Shown piece by piece: positions 1-10,965 of a stretch of 64,000 nucleotides of DNA. The stretch lies in NCBI RefSeq assembly GCF_016920785.2, contig NW_024609846.1, positions 83,709,816 to 83,773,815 of the forward strand. Direction: 5' to 3'. The stretch comes from Ixodes scapularis. Its lineage: Eukaryota; Arthropoda; Arachnida; Ixodida; Ixodidae. Under the pieces are notes generated by a model. It saw only the letters and a program-made list of their open reading frames with translations, had not been told where the DNA came from and did not search any database. Position 1 is the first letter of the stretch. Every line of letters starts with the position of its first letter. The position numbers and the translations under genes were made by a program.

Positions 1-45
1 TGCTTTGCCACTTTGCTCCGGAGGATAAGGTGAACGTCGCTTCGG
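1..45 (+). repeat. Dispersed short repeat, copy 1 (cut by the window edge)
   Basis: TGCTTTGCCACTTTGCTCCG then GAGGATAAGGTGAACG, the same motif as at 3262 and 3521. Confidence 0.65.
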
Positions 46-60
46 TCGGGTTTGTGTTAT

Positions 61-3000
61 AAAGGTGACATATTGAGCTTCCGGCTTAGCAACACTTCCT
101 TTGATTTCCTCCTCCCAATACTCTGACTGACTGACGGGTTTGTGCCTTGGCGCGCCATTACAGTTTCTGCCTACAAGAAAAGGGGCAGGGGGGGCACTTT
201 TTTAAACTATTCGTGCGAGGAAATAGTCATCTTAGTAGGTGAATTTCGATTATGCACGGCATGCTCCTAAAGGGAAGCTAGTTAGATTTTAAGAAAAATT
301 AGGAAGGGGTGAATTTTTACGTAGTTACATCCCGTGAATCCTAATATCGCGGCCTTTTAGGTCATAAATACTAGAAAAGACAACAAAAAAAAGTAGAAAA
401 CAGGCGCCGGACGCCACTGGGCTTTGCCGTCGGCTGATTTAACCATGACGTCATCTGAAGACCGTGAGGTGCGGCTCGCGTACGTCCGGCAGGCTATGAT
501 CCAGCGTGTAGCGCGGCGCATGCCGCTTCTAAAAAACCGGTAGCTGGCTTTTTTTTTTTTTTTTTTTTTTTCTTTAGCACGTTGGAAGAGCGGAGATGCC
601 GGGCCGAAAAATGCGACCGGGCACCATGACACCAGGGGTGAGCCCGTACACGTACAAGCCCTTGGCAATGCGTTTAAATTAACTCGACGAAGATGCTGGC
701 GGTCTAGAGAAACCTTAATAAAACCGCGTGGCTCGCACTCCCCGATTGGCGGCATGGCTCGTAACAAGCCAAACTGTTTTTTTTTTTATTTGTTTAGACT
801 ACGAGTTCAGAACTCACATGAAATAAAAGTCGGACCGTGCACGAAAACTTTCCCATTGACGCTATCCTAAATTAAAAATGCGGAAGGGTAATTTTGAAGC
901 AAGCAGAGTATGTGGAATCGCAGTTTCTGCAGTGTGGGAGCCTCGAAATGTTGGAACCGGGAATAGAATTAATCTGATTTGGGCTATACTTGCATATCAA
1001 CACTTAATCATTTACCATGATATACTTAGAAACGCTAGCCAAAAACGGATCGCTCGATTAACTCGCGGCCACAATTCTTGAGCTATTCATTCGTGTGAAG
1101 TCATTTCGCAACCTGAGACTCTTCATTTATTTGCCTTTTCACTTCCTCGCAAAAGATTTTTTTTTTAAGTCGAACTTTATGTCTATTGATGTCAATTACG
1201 CTCCACCGATTCTGTGCTGTAACTGCATTGTTGGTATTCGGATGCGAGTTTGGCTTGCTTGGTTCGAGCTGATATGTTATCATCAAATCAACGTCAGCTC
1301 GAAATGCTGCAACCCGGTAAGTTAGAGCATCACAAGATTTAAACTTTGTGTTTTATTTAAGGTGCAGCCTAAACAAACAAAAAAAGAAGAAAAGGTATTG
1401 CAGTTCATAATTTATATCAGTACGAAAAAAAAATTAACAGAGTTTAGTGGTGTGTCAGCAGTTACCTGGGGCATCTGAGCAGCTCAGGAAACTTTCTGTT
1501 CTGGAGAATGTCGACCCAAAAAATAGATGTCGTCGCTGTGGACACCGCAGCCGGCCGACGACCTACCGATTACTTTTTGTAATAGTTAGTACTGCGCCTA
1601 TGCCCTTACCATCATAGAAATTTTGAAATCCAGATTTCCAGTACAAGATGTGCGGAATCGCCAACTTTGCAAGTCAGTATTATTGTTTTAGTCGTGGGTC
1701 CCTTTATATAAAAAAAAGGAAAACAGATATCACGCAATATCACCTCATTAAACGCCTGAGCAGCTGGTAAGAACGGCGTAGTTTTTTAGTCGAGGAATCT
1801 TTACGTCTTGGCCCATCTTCTTCATGATCCACACCTTGTATTCATAAGCATCACCCGAAAAATGTGCCGGGCAAATCACACTTTGCTTCTTAGGCACAAA
1901 CGTTCCTCTACGCAATGTGGAGACCCGCCGCTTGGATATTACAGCGATAGCTGTTAGTGGGCCACTTCGCGGTTCGCGCCGTCGAACGACGCGAACCATT
2001 TTTGGCACTCCTCCGAAACATTCCGCGGACCGCTAATAATAAGATAACTAGCAAGCAAGATAACATGCATGGTCATGCTTGGTATACAGGTAACGGGCAT
2101 GGTCTGTAAAACAGACCCCGCCGGGGAATCTGGCTGTGCACTGGGATAGGGCCCCATCTGACCCAAAATTAGGACAAACAACAATTCCCTGGAGATACAT
2201 GGATAAAACTGCCTTAGAATTTCGCAATGCATTCTATAGCAGAAAGCAGGTGCTATAGTGCCCCTTCAATGCACCGGACAGATACAAAGTAATAATTCCT
2301 AAACAAATATCCAAAAACATGGTATTAATAACCTGTGTTTGTTTGAATCAACCTTCATTTGAGAGTGCACTTCGTCTTGTCTACTTCCTTGTCCCTGTTT
2401 GTTTGGCGCTTTTTGTTTAGCACGTGCGACTATTTGTACTGAAGTGACGTGCGAAAACACGCTCTTCTTTTACGCAGATAGCTGAAATGCTCTCTACTTA
2501 ATACATCCTCATTAATTGCAGAAAGGTATGAACTTTTCGTCCGGTGTGTTTCTCGGTTTAATACGAAACGCCTATGCAGACTCTATTGTGCGCGCTCGCA
2601 GCTTTACTGTTCATTCAGTTCATCTGCTCCGAAATGACACCTTAGCTGTTCCAACGTCACACCTTAGCTGTCGCTGTGTTACGGGATGCGTAAGTACTAA
2701 GTACTTACAGGTTTTTCTGGGTCGGATGAAAATACGTCAAAATAAAATCAACAACCAGGTCGAGAAGCGTTCGAACAACCGACAAACGCGCACAATGGGG
2801 GCTTTGCCTAGCCACCACCATGAAGTCTACCGAAAGGCATGACACTATTGCGCACAAGACGAGCCACGGCAAACACAAAGGTAAACTACGAGCGGGTCAA
2901 CACCGAGAGCGAACGGGCAAAACGCAAAAACTCGTGAGCACTCAACGTGAACCGCAGATCCTAAAGAAGGCGGAGTAGTGGGGACAGTGGGGAGCTCTCC

Positions 3001-3260
3001 AGATGCCGTCATGGCGATGTTGCGCTCACTCCGGTTTCCCCCTTTCCTCCACTCCGAGGAAGGCGAAGCATAACACTGTTTACAAAGAAAAAAAAAATTG
3101 AGAGCATTGCGAGGAAAATGGAATTTTTTATATATTCTTGATTTTTAAGCCAAAATAAAAGCGATTCAAGTGTTTTTCTTCTTTTTTTTTTTTTCTTTTC
3201 TTTTCTTTTGTATGCGTAATTATTTTGGCTTTTTAACACTGAAACAAAATACGAAAACTT
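61..3260. other. No gene recognised
   Basis: Mixed AT-rich single-copy-looking DNA with T/A homopolymers (for example T25 at about 549-571). Open frames are short, overlap on both strands and show no motif. Confidence 0.6.
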
Positions 3261-3261
3261 T

Positions 3262-3310
3262 AAACCCGGAAGCGTGCTTTCCCACTTCGCACCAGAGCGT
3301 AAGGTGAACG
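3262..3310 (+). repeat. Dispersed short repeat, copy 2 of 3
   Basis: AAACCCGGAAGCGTGCTTTC followed by ACCAGAGCGTAAGGTGAACG. A close relative lies 259 bp downstream at 3521-3570, and a third copy runs off the left edge of the window at 1-45. Confidence 0.7.
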
Positions 3311-3520
3311 CTACATTCTCGCTTTTGCATAGCTCTGCTTCGAGCGTTATTTCATCTTCCACGTACGAGAGAAGAGCAGGATCATTTCATTTCGGTTTCG
3401 GAGTGAGTAAACATCCAGTTTGGATCGCCATTTGGTTGCACTTCTTTTATTCTTGTAAGGTTGCTAGCACGCTCTAATTCGTCGAGCGCACTGAATGCCG
3501 TAGTAAATTTTGAAAGCTGT

Positions 3521-3570
3521 AAACCCGCAAGCGTGCTTTGCCACTTTTCACCGGAGCGTTAGGTGAAGGG
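3521..3570 (+). repeat. Dispersed short repeat, copy 3 of 3
   Basis: AAACCCGCAAGCGTGCTTTG then CACCGGAGCGTTAGGTGAAG. The similarity begins upstream with a shared AAA-CTTTAAACCC-like stretch, so the true unit may be longer than 50 bp. Confidence 0.7.
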
Positions 3571-4224
3571 CTCTTGGTTGTGTTAGCCATGCGTGCTTCG
3601 TGTGGCATTCCAAGTTCTGCGTCTAAGTGACAAAAAAACCTACTCATTGTTGGTGAGTGATAATAACTTCCATAGTTGGCAGATACCCAATATGTATGAT
3701 TGGTGTACAAAGCAGAAACATTTTATCGGTGACATTGGAGAAATTAGCATAACGCGGCACACGAAGGTGATTTGATCGCTGCTTCTTCAACGTTTCTAAC
3801 ACGTTAGGGACCCCTTTAGAAAGTCGTGTGCCAATCGATAGAAAATCTGATCCACTCCACAATGAAGAGAAACAGATGACACCAAGTTTTAGACCCTTTA
3901 GATGACTACAAAAGGCGCAAAGGCGGACAAGGCACGCTAAAACACAAGCAACTCGCACTTGTGTCTGCCAATGTCGAGGTATTCCACAGCCTCCAACGAG
4001 AGAGAAGCTTTAGAAAGGGGCCTATATCTGGTCCTCGGGAAGCTCGACGCTGAAACATTTTCCGTTCGCACAATAATGCAAGAGATCTAAAGGGACAACA
4101 GTGATGACACCTTGCACGTTACAGCCGTTTTTGACGAGGTTTCAGAGCAGATCTTAGGGTTTGTCCCGTGTAGAGTCGTGGCAGGGAGATAAATTTAGCG
4201 AAAAAGTTGTCCGTTTAACTTGGC

Positions 4225-4470
4225 AGAAACAAATTTTGGAAACATGACCGCACGTGGTATGTAGGCTCCAAGTTAGCGGATTTATGATTAGCTAAATTTT
4301 GTGAATGTGCTTACGTGACAACACCACATCATGTCACGTGATGCCATTACGTCACGTGGCATAATCGCGACACATGACACCATGGCGCGGCACGGTGATG
4401 TCACGCCTCGTTCTACCGGTACATCATGTAGCACCGTGACGTCAAGTGACACTCCGCCTCGCATTGCCGG
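4225..4470. repeat. CRE/E-box-dense repeat region, part 1
   Basis: Many overlapping TGACGTCA, TCACGTGA and GTCACGTGG motifs, for example GTCACGTGATGCC, TTACGTCACGTGGC and CGTGACGTCAAGTGAC. TTAGCGGATT...AGCTAAATTTTG nearby matches the units of the tandem repeat at 34.4 kb, so these are likely diverged copies of that family, not a host enhancer. Confidence 0.5.
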
Positions 4471-4964
4471 GGATTTTAATATTTAGCGTACAGCGCAGCC
4501 AGAATACGTAGCAAAAAGACCTTATAACAAAATGATTTGGTCTCTACGTGTATAACAATGAAACAAAGACTAAGACAAAGAATCGCATTCTGCTCGTCTT
4601 GGTATTTTACAAGTACCTTAACAGTGTCGAACCCTCTAACTCACATTAGTGCTCATGAACCTAAAATGTACGCTGTACTCAAACAAAGTTTGAATGGTGG
4701 TGGAGGATGCACGTGTTCCGTTCGACTGTGTGCAGTTTGTGTGCAGCAAAATGTGCAGCGTCTTGGAAGTCGCCGCAATTGATTTATGAATCACTGCAAG
4801 AAACAGATATTTCTTTCTTTTTTTCTAAAATTTGGAGAGCTTTAAGGTATTTTATAGAGCCCTAGGATCGCTCACGAGTCTTGCGCTCCTCCTCTACATG
4901 CTAGTAAAAGTGAAAATAGAAAGCAAATTAAAGCACTTTTTTGGGGCGCAGCTACGCTGCCCGA

Positions 4965-5400
4965 AACGCGTGTTCGGCTGGTGTGTTCAGCGTCCCATTC
5001 CGCCCATGCATCGAAAGTTGTCCCGAGGTGGCAGCGAATGACGCCACAAAAACCAGAGTGTCATGCTATCGAATGTTGCAATCCTGGTGGTCGGTCGTAG
5101 AAGTTCCGGCAAAAATCACGAGGACACGCGAGTGTCGTTGTCGTCACGACGTCCCCACTCTTGGCTGCCTAAGCTTCCACGGGCTGTCAAGCTGGAGAGC
5201 GACCTGCAGCAGAACAGGCGCGTCTATTACATCCACCACCGCTTCTACTGTCACGACGCCAGGATCGGGACCGGCGACAGCGTGACACTTCAATGACGTC
5301 ATTGAGAGGAAGTCGGCTAACCCCTTTTTTGGACGCGGTAAACACACCGGTCGTAGACGCATTCCAGGTACCATGTATACGGCCCAAACGTTCCGCACGC
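4965..5400 (-). repeat. Dispersed repeat P, copy 1
   Basis: Shares ordered blocks with 23432-24028: GGTGTGTTCAGCGT...CGCCCATGCATCGAAAGT, GCCAGGATCG..CGGCGACAGCGTGA, and GGACGCGGTAAACACACCGG...TTCCAGGTACCAT. In the minus orientation both begin ATGGTNCCTGGAA. Nature unknown; no conserved reading frame. Confidence 0.6.
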
Positions 5401-5439
5401 AGAATGAATTAACATATACGGTATAGACAATCTAGAGGG

Positions 5440-5720
5440 TGTCATGGCAGCGTGACGATGCAGTGTATACAGTCGTGGTGTCTTGTCACGCGATGTAGTG
5501 TCACTTCCGTGACGTTACACCACGACTTGACGCCCAACGTCACCCTATTCAATAACGTTGTTCATGTCGTGACGTCACGTGGTAGTACGACTCCGCACCG
5601 TGAGCGACGCGACGCGACCTGACGTCAAGTGATACCGTGATCCGACCCCTCGACGTCACGTGACTTAGACATAACCTTACAGGCCTCACGGGATCACGTG
5701 TCCACGTGGCACTTAGAGGT
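5440..5720. repeat. CRE/E-box-dense repeat region, part 2
   Basis: Same motif set as at 4.3 kb: CGTGACGTCACGTGG near 5569, CCTGACGTCAAGTGATACC near 5617 and CGACGTCACGTGACTTAG near 5650. No reading frame or clear period. Confidence 0.5.
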
Positions 5721-6754
5721 GCCAGCTAGGGCTGGGCTACTGATCGATTCGCCTACCTATCAGTCGCTTAAAGCTTTAATCGCGATTATTTCTTGTTAAT
5801 CGGTTAATTGTGGCATTTTGGCGATCCAAAATGAAATGCAAAGTAAATGCTTTCAACACTCAGACATGGACGAATGCAGCTATACGAAGAGCAAACTTGC
5901 GGTGAAATTTTGGCCTAAAGTAAACTTTAAGGGTGAGATTTGTAACTCCAGACAAGTGCGGAAGGTTACACGTGTCCTGGCCACTTCAACGTCGTGCGAA
6001 TGTCCGTTTAGCGCAGCCGAGCCTACCGTGAACAATCCAAAGAGGCCGCTCAGTCCGTAGAATACCAATTAACCTACTTGCCTCATACAGCAGAAGTAAT
6101 AAATCGTGAGTGTCTTTGAAGTGTTCTCAACTAGGTACAAAAGTTTATTCACAATGGAAATTCTATTTTGCGTCGTTTATCACATATAGAGAGCAAAATA
6201 AATATATATATAAATAGATATTAAATTTTTACCTAAAAAAACATTACGCATGAATATGATTAAGACCGATTAACCCATTAATTAATTTATTAAAGGTGGC
6301 GATTAATAAGGCTAAAGTGTTTAACCGATGCCCAGCCTTATTATCAGCCAAGTCTCTCATAGTAGCACCAACCACGAGACAAATGGACATACAGCAACGT
6401 GTCACTAAATTTAACCCGCTACATTCAGGTGGTGACGCCGTGACGTCGGTGTTCCTTCCGTCGACACGGTACGGCGACGGCGACGTGACGGCGACTCAAC
6501 GTTCATCTTCACTCCCATTAAAATGCATTATCGGTTAATAAATCAAAATGCGTGATGGCAGAACAACACCATCTAGACATATCTATAGGATATTCTAAAA
6601 CGCCGTTCGAGCGTAAAACAACAAACAAGTGTATAAATAAAGCCATGAACCGAGTGCATTGATATTTTGCGCAAAGGTGTCTTTAGGCGTTGCGTTTATG
6701 AAACTCACATTTTATTAGTGTAGGTTACAAGATGAATGCATTAACAAAAATCGT
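5721..6754. other. No gene recognised; AT-rich
   Basis: AT-rich, with an ATATATATATAAATAGATAT stretch near 6200. Nothing interpretable on either strand. Confidence 0.55.
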
Positions 6755-6983
6755 GTTAGGGGCGAAGCTCCTTAGAGTCTAGCCTTGTCCGTCCGGCGTC
6801 CGTGCTCACATCGATCTTGCTGGTGCTCGTGCTCGTCATCGTGAGCTCACGTGCTCGCGTAGGGCAAAAAAAAAGATATGATTGAAAAAAAAGGAAATTT
6901 GCGCAGCTGACAGGATATGAACCTGTGCGGGGAGACCGCAATGTATTTCTAGTCCATCGCCTTAACCACCCGGCCACAACTGC
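6755..6983 (-). mobile_element. tRNA-Ser-derived SINE
   Basis: A tRNA-like head (6902-6983) is followed on the minus strand by a T run and a GC-rich body ending near 6755 in GGAGCTTCGCCCC. A pol III tRNA head joined to an unrelated body is the SINE design. tRNA-derived SINEs are known from ixodid ticks (the Ruka family); from memory these also have a serine tRNA head, but identity cannot be checked here. No target-site duplication was identified. Confidence 0.6.
6902..6983 (-). tRNA. tRNA-Ser(AGA)-like sequence, probably non-functional
   Basis: 82 nt fold as a class II tRNA. The acceptor stem GCAGTTG/CAGCTGC pairs fully with one G-T. TGGCCGGGTGG matches the A box, the anticodon loop is CTAGAAA (anticodon AGA, serine) and there is an extra arm. 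Faults: the anticodon stem has a G:A mismatch (ATGGA/TACAT) and the T loop reads TTCATAT instead of TTCRANT, which breaks the B-box consensus GGTTCRANTCC. It is either a tRNA pseudogene or, more likely, the head of a SINE. Confidence 0.7.
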
Positions 6984-7050
6984 GGGACGAGTAGGGGGCT
7001 CTGAGATGTGGTGGTAACTCGAGAGCTGGGGATGTCAATGATGAAACGTT

Positions 7051-7188
7051 GCATGTAGCCGCTCAACGTCTATACAGGAGATGGGCGCTGCGGTCAAATT
7101 CATATAAAATCGAGTTAAACTTTCAATGTATTGGCTCAGCGTTTATAGACGAGAGGGCGCTGCGGTCAAATGCTCAAATGCGTATATA
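7051..7188 (+). repeat. Imperfect tandem duplication, ~70-bp unit
   Basis: Unit 1: GCTCAACGTCTATACAGGAG..GGGCGCTGCGGTCAAAT. Unit 2, 73 bp on: GCTCAGCGTTTATAGACGAG..GGGCGCTGCGGTCAAAT. Each ends in a TATATA/ATATAA-like stretch. Confidence 0.7.
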
Positions 7189-8161
7189 ACCACGTTCCAT
7201 ACCACACATTCTCTTTCTGACATGGATGAAAACGAACGAAAAGCTCGGCATGCTGCGGCTCAGTGTCTACGCAAACAAGCACCACCAGAGCTTCGCCCCA
7301 ATCAACATCATTCACCACGTGGAGATGCAGTCATTTTTTTTTCCTCTCTCTTTCATGTACAGGGAAAAAAACGGCAAGAGTCATTCCGTTAATGGTTCTG
7401 AACACAGACAGTATCACACACGCGCGGATCTGCTGGATATCTGCATTCGTCTATTCATCTTAATGAAGCTTTCACGTTTTGCTTTATGCTGTGCCATATT
7501 GTTGCCGTTTTCTTTCGCGTACATAGAGGAAAGAAAAACATTTTCTATAAGGCTTCTTTTTCTTTCTTTTTTTCCAGAAAACTACACTAATAAAGTTTGA
7601 GTATAAAAAATGCGCCACATAAAGACACCTGTAGTGTAAGGTTTCGTTGCAATCAGTTTATTGACTTATCTAGGCGATTCTTTTTAAACACTCGAAGAGC
7701 GCTCAAGGACACCATGTAGACGTTCTTCGTATCTATACGTATCAGGCGTATCAGTACATCTAGATGGTGTTCAGCAGGCGCGATTTTGAGCGTCCGGAAA
7801 ACTCGTTAGTATATGTTCACGAAACTGGCGTTTGTGGTGCACGATGTTGTGTTACACCTCATCTATTGTCTACGAAAGCAGTGGAGGGAGAGAAGACAGT
7901 CATTTCGATTGCGCTAATCTGCCCTGCCTTGTCATATTGAACACGCCGGGGAGTCATAGACAACAATGTCGTTTTTTCCAACGTGGGAATCGCGTGACTG
8001 CATATTAATTCCGAAGCGCGAATTTTTGTATTTAAAAGGAGTTCCTTGAGGCTCTAGATTCGTAAAACACAAAGTTGATGCAGAAAGTTCCCAGAGGGCA
8101 CCGATTGGACTTTGTCGGCAAGAGCGCTGCGTCACCGTCGCGAGAATCTAATGGTAAACTT

Positions 8162-8310
8162 TGCACTCTAAAAAAAGCCGTGCGTCTACTTTTCCGCACA
8201 ACACTCAGAGAGCCAATCACCGCAACTTACGGAGGCAGCTCAGTAAATGACGATGAAGAAACGAAGAAACATATGTTTAGACCAAAAAACGCAGTCTAAG
8301 TTGTGACAAT
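8162..8310 (+). mobile_element. MITE B, single arm
   Basis: TGCACTCTAAAAAAAGCC to GTTGTGACAATAA, matching one arm of the copy at 14.6 kb at high identity. The second arm is absent. The break coincides with the start of a different repeat at 8311, which may have inserted at a TAA. Confidence 0.8.
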
Positions 8311-8480
8311 AAGGGCCGGTTGCACCAACCTCGCTTACCTTAATCCAAAGCGGCTCTTTCCTAAGTCGGCTTAGCGTCCTAAACCGAGCTCAGATAAGCA
8401 CGGGTTTAAATTCCGGTTGCACCAACGTTAACCTGGCTTTACAGCCGCGCCCCTAGCTAAACGCTGGATTTGTCTAGGGA
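8311..8480 (+). repeat. Repeat with direct GCCGGTTGCACCAAC motifs
   Basis: GGGCCGGTTGCACCAACC at 8313 and TTCCGGTTGCACCAACGTTA at 8411 are about 98 bp apart in direct orientation. GGGCCGGTTGCACC-type termini occur in arthropod MITEs, possibly PIF/Harbinger-like given the TAA next to it. It interrupts MITE B. Confidence 0.5.
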
Positions 8481-9524
8481 ATTTAGGGACAGACAGAGCG
8501 AACTAGGGAACGCTCAGAGGAACGAATACGATTGGCGGTGAGGAATCTCGTGATGTAAACAGAAATCCTGCTGTAGTCGGCGTCTGCTTTTCGCTGTATT
8601 TCTTCGGTGAGTAAGGAATTAAAGGTCTCCATATTCAATTATTCTTTCGCTTAACTTTGAAAAACAGGAGTCAAAGCTTTAAATAAACACGAATGCTATA
8701 TCGGTCGATAACATAGTATTTTGACAGTGACAGCAGTTTTCGTGCTCATATTTTGAAATAAAGGAGCCATCAGAGGCTTCACATCTCACCGAACGCGAGA
8801 AGGACGCTCTACTCGCTACATCGCTGAAGACAAAACATCATCGAGAATAAGTAGGCAGGTAATATGACTACTAAAATCAAGTCATGCCTCAGACCGATGA
8901 AGTTCAAAACAGTGACGAACTCGCCACGGCAGCCGCGAAAATGCCCGGAAATCGTCGAATAGAAGTCGTCGAGTTGTCCTCGCCACGAATTGAAATTGTC
9001 GTCGCCACGAATGAAAGCTATAAAGCAAAATATTCCTAAAAAACGCGATCACCAGAAAAGTTGCGGTTATGGAACGATACCGTTTTCTGAAGCCACGATT
9101 CTACTCGCGAGACAAGAAAAATTCACCGAAGATTGTCTCGAAACTCAGAAAACAGAAGAAATTAAATTTTCCCTGTTTTATAATTTAAAAGCGCGCAATC
9201 TGATGCACACGGCAGAAGTGTAGACAATGAGCTGATCGCCGAGAATATGTACTGCCACTATTCAACGCGCTGATGGGATTGAAGGATATGCGTTGCAAGT
9301 AGAAATAACCAAGGTGGTAAATAACAATACGTTACAGTTATGCGAAAATCAGTAGAGTAAGTACATACGAATAAGCTCGTTGACAGAATAACCAACGGGA
9401 AGACAGACGTGAGCCCCACGGCTCCATACGTATCTGGGTTAGGGCTAACACGCACTGAAAGTGGAGAGTCAACTTGAAAAGAGGGTCGATAAACACTTCA
9501 CACGACAATATTTTGCATTCTTGT
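8481..9524. other. No gene recognised
   Basis: Holds a loose triplication of GTCGTCG/CTCGCCACGAAT words near 8960-9015. The longest plus-strand frame (8990-9223) is Lys-rich without family features. Confidence 0.5.
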
Positions 9525-9700
9525 CACTATTTGTTGGGTAGACCAATTAAGGTCTACCCAACAAATAGTGGGTAGACCTTAAGGCATCTAGCATTGAGGC
9601 CTACCGACTATCTTTTCAATCAAAGCCAATCAGAGCATGGTGTATTCTAATGTCACCGAAACTACTGCGCAGGAAGCAGACTTTCTCTCCGCGTTGCGAA
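9525..9700. mobile_element. MITE A, rearranged copy
   Basis: A perfect 20-bp inverted repeat (9525-9544 and 9551-9570, loop AATTAA) is followed by GGTAGACCTTAAGGCATCTA, then TTTTCAATCAAAGCCAATCA and the outer arm with GTCACCGAAACTACTGCG. The right half matches the copy at 41.9-42.1 kb. The left outer arm has been replaced by an inverted duplicate of the central hairpin. Confidence 0.75.
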
Positions 9701-10965
9701 TGCAAAGACACAAGTTAATAGATCAATCAAAAATTGCTATTGCGTGTAACTCAGAGGACTCTGTAATGATGAATACCTGAAACCAAGTGAATGTATACAA
9801 TAAATGTCTACAGGCTTACTTATAATATTAATTTAGCTTAAAAATGCGTTAATTCAATGGAAACATCTGCGAATGTTTGGTTTATAATAAATTTAATATT
9901 TTAGGATTCCCTACATATTTTTCCATTAGACCTCAAGAAACCACAAAACGGTGCTCTTGCTTTGCCTAAGTGCTGCATGAAATGAATCTCAAATGATGAC
10001 ATCAGCACTCAGATGGGGGATGGAAAGAAATAATCAGGAAATATCGTTCCATCAAGTTCGGTCCGTGGGCATGCAGAAGCGCCTTTCGGTGTTTGTCCAC
10101 CCGCGCTAACAAAGTTTTTAACTTTTCTTTTCTTTTTTTTTCGGAATCAACGCAAAAACAGTACAACTAGCGCCTCTAGTGTTATATTAAAGCACAATGA
10201 TTATTTCGTTCCACCTTTTGACTGTTGCTGTTCTTTCGGAACTTTATATCAACGTCGGCGAGTCATAGTGAAGCAGAACCAAAACGCGACTTAAGAATAT
10301 CGGATGTTGCTCGCCAGGACACTGCTCGAAACTTGATAGGTACGTGCATATTTTTTGTCCACCGCAGCCTCCAAGTTAATTGCATCGTGTTACACTTTAC
10401 CCAGCTCGCCTCTGAGGGTGGAGTTTCCGTTTGATCTCTCCGTGATAGCTTTTCTTGAAGATGCGATTAAGTTTTGCGTTCCACGACGCCAACCCTACTA
10501 GCTGTGCAGCGCTGGGTGCGAGGCGTCCGTAACAAACAACACCATGCAGACGGCAGCAGATCCCTACGGAAAAAGAAACATTCTAGCGTCCCACGAAGTA
10601 CGAGGAAAGACTTTCCCGAACCAACCTCCCGCGAGCTATAATAAGAACCATTGGGAGGAAAAGGGCGACGAGGCATTATACTAAAGCTCCGTAGGCAAAT
10701 AGAAGTTCAGGCACACGATAGTTGGCTCAACCGGTGTCTTCACTTGTCACTGGCCGGTTAAGAAAGGCATGGGCTTATATTATCTTCACGCTTTTTGCAT
10801 CGCGATTCGTTGTCCGGAGTTCACAGCTGTGAATGTTACGATCTCATTGGCTGTAGAGCGATCATAGGACAGTCGGGGTTCACCGCACACTGTACTTCTC
10901 AAGGCGCCGGTGGCAATAAAGGGGAAAACTCGGCCAGGATATGACGACCGCCGACCGAGGTTACA
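9701..10965. other. No gene recognised
   Basis: Ordinary AT-rich to mixed DNA. No repeat, RNA or coding signal seen. Confidence 0.5.
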
